Part shown: one piece after another, positions 8,024-12,652 of the stretch
Layout: the number at the start of each line of letters is the position of its first letter
How positions within the stretch are numbered: the first letter of the stretch is position 1
Assembly (NCBI GenBank): GCA_964397015.1
Contig: CAYNHL010000094.1
Coordinates: 1-14,390, forward strand
Direction of reading: 5' to 3'
Length of the DNA: 14,390 bases
Source of the DNA: MADRE2 sp964397015
GTDB lineage: Bacteria; Desulfobacterota; Desulfobacteria; Desulfobacterales; Desulfobacteraceae
Translations under genes and position numbers: made by a program
Notes under the pieces: generated by a model
What the model was told of the DNA's origin: nothing
What the model saw: the letters and a program-made list of their open reading frames with translations, nothing else
The model's database searches: none

Positions 8024-8476
8024 TCAGTTCTCGTGTTCAGAATTGTCTTCAGGCATAAACCGGGGCGTATCATCCTCGTCATCGATTTCCTTGATTTCAT
8101 CTTCCTTGGTATCCCCGTCCTCGTCCAGCAACGTGTCAAGTTCCACATCATCCTCATCGATAAACGGCAGATCGGTTCTTGGAAAACTGTCTGCGTCGTC
8201 ACATTCGAGAACAAGCGTGGTCTGGGATTCATCCTGGATAAAGGGCGGCAGGTTGTCAAAAAACCGGATACAGGTATCCTTGACCGGGAAGAAATTTTTC
8301 CGTCTCACCGCCTGGGTAAAAGCTTCGAGTCCACTGGAAAGGGCCTCGTTTATATCGGCAATGTTGTAGGATTCTTCATGCAGCGGCTGGAATATGCCCG
8401 TATCCACTTCACCGGACTCCTGCACGGTCAATGTCCCGTTTTTATAATCTGCCTCAAAAGTAAAGCGTTGCTTCAT
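8024..8476 (-). CDS. Acidic hypothetical protein, first gene of the argS operon
   Basis: A 150-aa cytoplasmic-looking protein of unrecognised family. Residues 1-100 look globular (KQRFTFEADYKNGTLTVQES, LSSGLEAFTQAVRRKNFFPV, then IRFFDNLPPFI). Residues about 106-150 are an extremely acidic, probably disordered tail rich in Asp/Glu (DEDD, DEDGD, EIDDEDD). AGGAG lies 7 nt before ATG. It stops 8 nt before argS and lies directly behind a promoter with consensus hexamers, so it is the leading gene of the eight-gene operon. A role in translation or as a nucleic-acid-mimicking acidic protein would be speculation. The gene itself is well supported; its function is unknown. Confidence 0.85.
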   Translation of the reverse strand: MKQRFTFEADYKNGTLTVQESGEVDTGIFQPLHEESYNIADINEALSSGLEAFTQAVRRKNFFPVKDTCIRFFDNLPPFIQDESQTTLVLECDDADSFPRTDLPFIDEDDVELDTLLDEDGDTKEDEIKEIDDEDDTPRFMPEDNSEHEN

Positions 8477-8518
8477 TGATTGTCTCCTGCGTATTGGTAT
8501 AGTCTCATGAAACTTCTT

Positions 8519-8546
8519 ATTATAGCTTAACGGCGCTGTGTGTCAA
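8519..8546 (-). promoter_or_regulatory. Consensus-hexamer sigma70 promoter of the argS-gatCA-mutL operon
   Basis: On the minus strand a perfect TTGACA (8546-8541) and a perfect TATAAT (8524-8519) are separated by 16 bp. Transcription would start near 8512, giving a leader of roughly 36 nt before the ATG at 8476. Full consensus in both hexamers suggests strong, housekeeping expression. No operator-like palindrome overlaps it. Confidence 0.85.
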
Positions 8547-8703
8547 CAATAAGATGGAGTTGTGTTCGGGTGCAGCCTGACAATGCAAAACCCCCCTTTT
8601 TTTCAAAAGGTCCTGTCAAAGGATACCACCGTAACACGGCCTCCCCATGTTTTCCATCACCGTGCTTTTAAAAGGGCTCTTGTTTGCTTCTATAAAAACA
8701 CAT
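8547..8703. other. Intergenic stretch between divergent transcription units
   Basis: Upstream of the operon promoter and of the plus-strand AT-rich gene. It contains a C-run/T-run (near 8589-8601) but no convincing hairpin terminator and no reading frame with a ribosome-binding site. Short CACGG/CCGTG complementarities around 8626-8665 are too weak to call. Confidence 0.4.
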
Positions 8704-8733
8704 ATTGATATTTTAGTACCACATTGATATTTT
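8704..8733 (+). promoter_or_regulatory. Possible promoter of the AT-rich membrane-protein gene, within a direct repeat
   Basis: TTGATA (8705-8710) and TATTTT (8728-8733) are 17 bp apart on the plus strand, giving a start near 8740 and a leader of about 129 nt. The segment is also a direct repeat: ATTGATATTTT occurs at 8704-8714 and 8723-8733, a 19-bp period. The local DNA is AT-rich, so chance matches are likely and confidence is moderate. Confidence 0.4.
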
Positions 8734-8868
8734 TTATCATTTGAAAATCAGAAGGGCTAAAAAATGAAAAGGAAAGACCATTTTAAAGGCGAATAACAGT
8801 TTTTACCAGCTGGTTATGCAATTTTATAAATCAAAAGGCTTTTTTAAAAACAAACATTGAGGTTCATC

Positions 8869-9645
8869 GTGAAAAAATCAGCATGCAGCATTCTTACTTT
8901 AAGCTTACTGGCGCTCATATTACCAGCTTTAGCCATTGCCGAAAAAGTTCCTTCAAATATCACTGGAATATACACCTCGAATGCCACTCAAAATGAAATT
9001 GTAATTCTAAAATTGAATCCTGATAATTCTTCCACCATTGAATCCTGGTATAGAGGCAATACAATTGTTGAAACCGGGACCTGGTATTATGATGAGAGCC
9101 TTGTCACTGTGAGATATAAGGACTTTGTGCAAGAATTTAAATTCAAGAAGGTATTATTGCTTGAATATGGCAGTTTCAGAAGAATACAGGGACTGAAACC
9201 TGTTCATACTGAAGCATCTGGCGGTTACTTAGAATCTGTCAAATTTGTGGATAAAGTTATTTTAGATATGCTTGTTGAAGATGGCACTATTCAAGTGAAC
9301 GAAAGACCAACGGCCGGATACATTAACTATATCTCCATAATTTTTGTTACATTTTTCATTTCGGCTTTTATAGGAATGAGAAGACCGTTTTTAATCGCCC
9401 TGATATGTGCAGCCCTTGTTCCTGCCATAGCTTATCTGATTGACGAGCTTCATCCGTCTTTACCGATTTTTACCATAATCGGGTTTGTGTTCAGTTATCT
9501 ATGGTCGATTATTTTCAGATGGATATTTCAAAAAACAAGAGTTGCATTAGATTCAAAGCTTAGATTTCTATCGGGATTCAGTTCTGGAAGAGGATCAAGG
9601 AGTTTTTTTGTTATTGGTCCTAAAGGTGGGAAATCGAGAGATTGA
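8869..9645 (+). CDS. AT-rich gene for an exported/membrane protein of unknown family
   Basis: A protein of 258 aa from the GTG at 8869, chosen because GAGG lies 6 nt upstream and a canonical signal peptide then follows (VKKSACSIL, hydrophobic core, LAIA before EKVPS). An in-frame TTG at 8857 is less likely. After the signal comes a beta-rich segment of about 95 residues (ITGIYTSN, GTWYYDES, LVTVRYKDF) that looks lipocalin-like, though this is only a guess. Three membrane helices follow (YINYISIIFVTFFISAFIGM; PFLIALICAALVPAIAYLI; PIFTIIGFVFSYLWSIIF), then a basic Gly/Ser tail (GRGSRSFFVIGPKGGKSRD). Base composition is markedly AT-rich (20 and 19 G+C in the 60-nt blocks 9001-9060 and 9121-9180) compared with the flanking housekeeping genes. 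It stands alone on the plus strand, which suggests acquisition by transfer. No family is recognised. Confidence 0.8.
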   Translation: MKKSACSILTLSLLALILPALAIAEKVPSNITGIYTSNATQNEIVILKLNPDNSSTIESWYRGNTIVETGTWYYDESLVTVRYKDFVQEFKFKKVLLLEYGSFRRIQGLKPVHTEASGGYLESVKFVDKVILDMLVEDGTIQVNERPTAGYINYISIIFVTFFISAFIGMRRPFLIALICAALVPAIAYLIDELHPSLPIFTIIGFVFSYLWSIIFRWIFQKTRVALDSKLRFLSGFSSGRGSRSFFVIGPKGGKSRD

Positions 9646-9758
9646 TTCGTGAATTATAATTGTTCGCTTCGGTGGCCTGCCGGGAGATAGCCGCTCCCGA
9701 TTCTATCGGCCCAATGGCCTTAAGCAGCCCCTGAGCTTAGTTGTAACATACAAAATAA
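9646..9758. other. GC-richer spacer after the AT-rich gene
   Basis: Contains a short hairpin, CGGGAG (9681-9686) with CTCCCG (9694-9699) and a 7-nt loop, and a weaker TAAGC/GCTTA pair near 9721-9739. Neither is followed by a T-run, so no intrinsic terminator for the plus-strand gene can be claimed apart from the shared hairpin at 9759-9788. No gene is seen. Confidence 0.35.
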
Positions 9759-9788
9759 AGGGCAGCGCTTTTTCAAGAGCGCTGCCCT
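9759..9788 (-). terminator. Strong intrinsic terminator of the 47-aa small gene
   Basis: A perfect 11-bp stem, AGGGCAGCGCT (9759-9769) with AGCGCTGCCCT (9778-9788), closes an 8-nt loop. On the minus strand the stem is followed by TTATTTTG, a usable U-tract. It begins 18 nt after the stop of the small gene. On the plus strand only a short GTTTC follows, so termination of the converging gene would be weaker. Confidence 0.85.
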
Positions 9789-9806
9789 GTTTCAGGTGGT
9801 CATGCT

Positions 9807-9950
9807 CTAACCTGCGACATCGATTCCAGGATCACATCCCAGGTTTTTATCCTTATTTTCACATTCAAAATTGCTATTCCTGGTGTCCAAATGGCCTTCG
9901 TTCTTTTCCTGTTCTGTTTCGACGTAGTCTTCAAATTTATTTTCTGTCAT
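9807..9950 (-). CDS. Small acidic two-cysteine protein (47 aa), unknown family
   Basis: The reading frame runs from ATG 9950 to TAG 9807. A strong extended ribosome-binding site, AGAGGTGAT (9962-9954), precedes the ATG. The peptide starts MTENKFEDYVETEQEKNEG and ends NLGCDPGIDVAG. By direct count it has 8 Glu and 5 Asp against 4 Lys and 1 Arg, and cysteines at 30 and 39. It has no signal peptide or membrane segment. It is framed by its own sigma70-type promoter (10043-10071), a 21-bp palindrome upstream and a strong terminator 18 nt after the stop, all of which support a real monocistronic gene. An in-frame ATG at 9971 would add seven residues, but its AGGA is too close. The acidic leader-like N terminus and Cys/Gly C terminus resemble precursor peptides of modified natural products, but no modifying enzyme is visible, so that is speculation. 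A small regulatory or metal-binding protein is equally possible. Confidence 0.72.
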   Translation of the reverse strand: MTENKFEDYVETEQEKNEGHLDTRNSNFECENKDKNLGCDPGIDVAG

Positions 9951-10042
9951 AATATCACCTCTTGTATTCATATCCTGCGTTTTTTGTTTTCAGGCCTCTT
10001 TGTTTTTATGAGACCCTGTTGTTCTCCCTTTCATTTGAATAT

Positions 10043-10071
10043 AATATATGACTGATCGAACAAAATGACAA
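10043..10071 (-). promoter_or_regulatory. Sigma70-type promoter of the 47-aa small gene
   Basis: On the minus strand TTGTCA (10071-10066), a 17-bp spacer and TATATT (10048-10043) form a good promoter. The start would be near 10036, leaving an 86-nt leader before ATG 9950. The leader is purine/A-rich and has no obvious riboswitch fold. Confidence 0.65.
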
Positions 10072-10092
10072 TGAGGAATGAATAAGGGTTTA

Positions 10093-10113
10093 ATGATAGG
10101 TAAAACCTATCAT
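10093..10113. promoter_or_regulatory. 21-bp perfect palindrome, candidate operator upstream of the small gene
   Basis: ATGATAGGT and ACCTATCAT are separated by AAA. It starts just after the stop codon of the PAS-LuxR remnant. On the minus strand it is followed by ATTAAACCC rather than a T-run, so it is a poor intrinsic terminator. Its centre is about 67 bp upstream of the predicted start at 10036, a typical place for a dimeric activator site. Which regulator binds is unknown; the adjacent LuxR-type reading frame is a natural suspect or a remnant of one. Confidence 0.6.
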
Positions 10114-10114
10114 G

Positions 10115-10438
10115 TCAGGCCATGGATAATAAAAAAGACCTGAGGTTGGTCTGCCGGTTTTTCAATCCCAGTTTGACCCTAAGGTTCCTGCGGTGAAAGC
10201 TGACGGTGGCTTCATACTCCTGTCCTCCGGCGGCTTCACAGACGGCAAGATAATTCATCCGGCTGAAATCAACTGGCCCGGGCAGTCCATTGTCCGCTGC
10301 AAAACGGTTCCAGGCAGCATTGGTCTCGAGAATCATGCCGTTTTCATCAATAATGGCGATATGGGCGGATATAGAGTCGAATACAATCCGGAGAAGTTCG
10401 TCGGAAAATACGCACTGATCATCAGATATATCTGTCAT
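10115..10438 (-). pseudogene. Internally deleted PAS-LuxR regulator remnant (107 aa)
   Basis: The N-terminal part (residues about 12-75; LLRIVFDSISAHIAIIDENG, AAWNRFAADNG, MNYLAVCEAAGG) is the start of a PAS sensor domain. From about residue 76 it jumps to EATVSFHRRNLRVKLGLKNR and TNLRSFLLS, which is the recognition-helix half and end of a LuxR/GerE-type DNA-binding domain. The rest of the PAS domain, any linker and the first HTH helices are absent. Relatives with this architecture, as I recall them, are several hundred residues long, so an in-frame internal deletion near 10205-10216 is the simplest reading. The frame is open, with AAGGA 10 nt before ATG. It lies directly behind the porin terminator without a clear promoter of its own. 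It could be decaying, or it could be a short antagonist protein. Without helix 2 of the HTH it is unlikely to bind DNA normally. Confidence 0.7.
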
Positions 10439-10466
10439 ACGTGTTTTGTCCTTATCGTTAAAAAGA

Positions 10467-10502
10467 GAATCGCCCCTTCCTTTTTCAAGGAAGGGGCGAT
10501 TC
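10467..10502 (-). terminator. Strong intrinsic terminator downstream of the porin gene
   Basis: A perfect 16-bp stem, GAATCGCCCCTTCCTT (10467-10482) with its complement (10487-10502), closes a TTTC loop. On the minus strand it is followed by TCTTTTTAAC, a good U-tract. On the plus strand CGGGTTTTT follows, so it may work both ways. It lies about 100 nt after the porin stop. Confidence 0.9.
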
Positions 10503-10605
10503 CGGGTTTTTGCGAAAAGGCCGTTATCAGGTACTGCGCAAAAGAAGAGATGTCATGCATTGCGGCTCGGATGCATGCACCCGGGCCGCAGGTTTCAAAG
10601 CTTGA

Positions 10606-11778
10606 CTAGAAGTTCACGCCAAGACGTGCAACAATTTTGAGCAGTGCATCATCAGGTACAGTGGCGACATCAAAGTCCGGAGAAATCCAGGCGGCACCCA
10701 GAGACAGGGTGACGTTGGGCATCCAGGCATAATCAACAGAACCGATAACGCCGGTGATGCTGTCAAGAGCTGTGACATCACTTTCTTCAGGCTGCAGGTA
10801 TCCAAGTTTCAGATGAGCTGTGATGGCTTCTGTGGCTGCAAAAGAACCCCTGAGTGCAAGACCCATGGAACCTGAATTGGGAGAAAGCTCGAAAATACCT
10901 ACAGAGCCTGCAAACCAGCCTTCGTCATAGGCCAGTGCGCCCATGAAGTCCATTACATTTACAGTCCAGTCAGTTCTGACGGTGTTGATCTGTGCTTCAG
11001 TGGGATCTGTCGTGCCCTGGGCATAAACAGCTGCAAGACCAACTGTTGCCATGTCTGACAGAGCGCCTGAGAAGTCGCCCATGAACTGCAGACCTTCATA
11101 ATCAGTACCTGCGCCGTTGTCGCCGCCGAGCATATCAAGCTCAGCAGCAAGGGCGAAACCACCTACTGGAACTTTTACATAGGCACCATACCCGTAGCGG
11201 GTATCGTCAATGGAGTTGTCATCGAGACGGGCGTAGATCAGACCGCCGGTGAAAGCATCAGCGGCATATTCGATGTTGAGGCCATAAGCATCTGTATCGT
11301 CGTTAGCACCGTCGTCTGTATTGGCGCCGTTTTCAGATATTTTACCATATGACAGGCCTACCTTTACAGGTGTCAGGTCAAAGTTGAAGTCGAATCCTTC
11401 ATGAGTTGAGTCATAAAGGGTTTTCAGACCGTAACCGGTATAAAGATCACCGGCTTTCATGCTGAAAATGCCCTGGGTGATGGAAACCCATGCATAGTCA
11501 ATGGCAAGTTCGCTGGCTTCGGCATTGTTTCCCCAGCCTGCATGTTCTGTCCAGTCTGCTCTCAGGTAAGCCTTGACATTGTCATTTACAGTCCAGGTTA
11601 CCGGAATTCTGAGACGCTGTTCAATGTGCTCGTCATTTGCATTGTTGGTGTTGTAGCCAACGTTGGATGTGCGTTCGCCAACCACACGGTAGGAACCGCC
11701 GATTTCAACATCTGCCATTGCAGGAGCAGAGAAGGCAGCGATCATGGCAACGGCCACAAAAATTGCTAATTTTTTCAT
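10606..11778 (-). CDS. Outer-membrane beta-barrel porin-like protein
   Basis: A 390-aa precursor. The signal peptide (MKKLAIFVAVAMIAAFSA, cleaved near AMA/DVEI) is followed by a long series of alternating amphipathic beta strands with aromatic girdles and acidic Asp/Asn/Gly-rich loops (for example GANTDDGANDDTDAYG). The protein ends in ARLGVNF, with the C-terminal Phe used by the BAM machinery to recognise outer-membrane barrels. The size fits a 16-strand general porin, but no specific porin subfamily or substrate is recognised. AAAAGGA lies 8 nt before ATG. It is apparently monocistronic, with a strong terminator at 10467-10502 and a long leader that contains an inverted repeat. A high-abundance outer-membrane protein is likely from the strong expression signals. 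Confidence 0.85.
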   Translation of the reverse strand: MKKLAIFVAVAMIAAFSAPAMADVEIGGSYRVVGERTSNVGYNTNNANDEHIEQRLRIPVTWTVNDNVKAYLRADWTEHAGWGNNAEASELAIDYAWVSITQGIFSMKAGDLYTGYGLKTLYDSTHEGFDFNFDLTPVKVGLSYGKISENGANTDDGANDDTDAYGLNIEYAADAFTGGLIYARLDDNSIDDTRYGYGAYVKVPVGGFALAAELDMLGGDNGAGTDYEGLQFMGDFSGALSDMATVGLAAVYAQGTTDPTEAQINTVRTDWTVNVMDFMGALAYDEGWFAGSVGIFELSPNSGSMGLALRGSFAATEAITAHLKLGYLQPEESDVTALDSITGVIGSVDYAWMPNVTLSLGAAWISPDFDVATVPDDALLKIVARLGVNF

Positions 11779-11804
11779 CTTTTTTTCCTTTTAAAATTTG
11801 GTGT

Positions 11805-11834
11805 TTTGACTGCACCCTTTTAAATACAGTCAAA
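11805..11834. repeat. Inverted repeat in the porin leader
   Basis: TTTGACTG (11805-11812) and CAGTCAAA (11827-11834) are perfect 8-bp inverted arms separated by 14 nt, just upstream of the porin ribosome-binding site. It could form a leader hairpin or serve as a two-half-site operator. Nearby TGACA and GACTG sequences (around 11838-11848) echo the same motif. Confidence 0.5.
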
Positions 11835-11934
11835 CAGTTTTTGTCAGTTTTTTGTTCCTGTAACGATCTCATTCCTGATAAAGACCTGTGTTTTCGCAGC
11901 ATCCCTCCTTTCTTCAGAGATTATTGCTATGAAT

Positions 11935-11963
11935 GGTAAACCATAATAATACCAAGGTGTCAA
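11935..11963 (-). promoter_or_regulatory. Possible porin promoter
   Basis: On the minus strand a perfect TTGACA (11963-11958) is followed after 17 bp by TTTACC (11940-11935), a weak -10. An ATGGT/ACCAT inverted repeat (11933-11944) overlaps the -10 and could be a regulator site. The start would be near 11928, giving a leader of about 150 nt. The weak -10 may indicate activator dependence, or the true promoter may lie elsewhere in the 11779-12002 gap. Confidence 0.4.
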
Positions 11964-12002
11964 CGATAAAATGCATTTTTTCAAGGTATTTTAATCAAAT
12001 TG

Positions 12003-12641
12003 TCAAAACCATTTCCAGAATTTCCACAAAGGCTCGTCAGCCCCTTCAGGGTCAGAAGGTGTGATATAGGGCATCATCTGTTCCGGGTTCATGCGCAAAA
12101 GCTCCTGTTCATGGGAGTTTTGCGTCTGTTCCATCTGTTTGTAGGCCAGCGTGGTCCGGTTGAAAATATCCTTGTTGATCCTGGCGGCCACGTTGTTGAG
12201 TTCAAGGATTACATCCCCGGCATTGTCTGCCTGGGCAAAAAAAGGCACTGTTTTTTGGGAGGCCAGGTCGTGGACAAGAATATCGAGGCTGAATGCACCG
12301 GCAAAATGAGTGACAGTACCTGTTATCACATAATCAGTGTTAATTTTTTGCGCAAGGGCCCGGACGGCCCTTTCATCCATACCTTCCGGGTTTTGGAAAC
12401 CCCCGGCTGGCAGGCTTTTGGGCAGCAGAACCTTGACACGGTCTTTCCACGACAGTCTGGCATACAGCATCCTGGCCATTCCGGCCTCGACATGGGAGAT
12501 ATCTTCCAGTGAATGGGATTCAAAGGGTGCGATGGCAATGGTTTCAATCTGGCTGGCAGAGGCTGTCTGCGGCATGCAAAGAGCCGCCAGGCAGACGGCG
12601 GCCAGTGTGATATGGAAAAATGTATTGATTAATCTGCTCAT
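12003..12641 (-). CDS. Secreted TolB-N/FlgO-like protein
   Basis: Envelope protein of 212 aa with a signal peptide (residues 1-29, ending TASA before SQIETIAI). Residues about 31-165 form a TolB-N/FlgO-like domain: IAIAPF, MARMLYARL, NTDYVITGTVTHFAGAFSLD, then VILELNNVAARINKDIF. The last 45 residues are a Met/Gln/Pro-rich linker ending in the unusual aromatic motif PLWKFWKWF. The domain clearly resembles residues 45-178 of the 541-residue frame (GTG-initiated numbering) at 136-1761, so the two are paralogues. AAGG (overlapping the gatB stop) lies 8 nt before the ATG at 12641, 11 nt after gatB, so they are co-transcribed. FlgO-type domains are known from flagellar and outer-membrane lipoproteins, but there is no lipobox here. 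The role is unknown. Confidence 0.85.
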   Translation of the reverse strand: MSRLINTFFHITLAAVCLAALCMPQTASASQIETIAIAPFESHSLEDISHVEAGMARMLYARLSWKDRVKVLLPKSLPAGGFQNPEGMDERAVRALAQKINTDYVITGTVTHFAGAFSLDILVHDLASQKTVPFFAQADNAGDVILELNNVAARINKDIFNRTTLAYKQMEQTQNSHEQELLRMNPEQMMPYITPSDPEGADEPLWKFWKWF

Positions 12642-12652
12642 AACAATAACCT

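Noticed and set aside
7896..8479. Two plus-strand frames (157 and 158 codons) opposite argS and the acidic protein gene
   Set aside because: The Ser-rich run in one is the complement of the Asp/Glu-rich coding tail. There are no start signals, and the minus-strand genes explain the sequence.
9646..9758. Possible integron attC site or insertion-sequence end after the AT-rich gene
   Set aside because: Short hairpins are present, but no matching core sites, terminal inverted repeats, target duplication or integrase/transposase could be identified.
9951..9971. Alternative in-frame ATG (9971) adding seven residues to the 47-aa protein
   Set aside because: Its nearest AGGA is only about 1 nt away, whereas ATG 9950 has an extended, well-spaced ribosome-binding site.
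10520..10605. Hairpin-forming GC-rich segment between the porin stop and the terminator
   Set aside because: Competing imperfect pairings (TGCAT/ATGCA and GCGGC/GCCGC) with no T-run. It is probably a spacer; the real terminator is at 10467-10502.
10193..10640. Plus-strand frames opposite the PAS-LuxR remnant, running through the terminator
   Set aside because: They translate a perfect terminator hairpin and are antisense to recognisable PAS and LuxR motifs.
11705..11902. 65-codon minus-strand frame overlapping the porin start, preceded by AGGAGG
   Set aside because: The SD-like sequence is only 1 nt from the ATG. The frame runs into the porin signal-peptide coding region in another phase and looks low-complexity and Cys-rich only because of that overlap.
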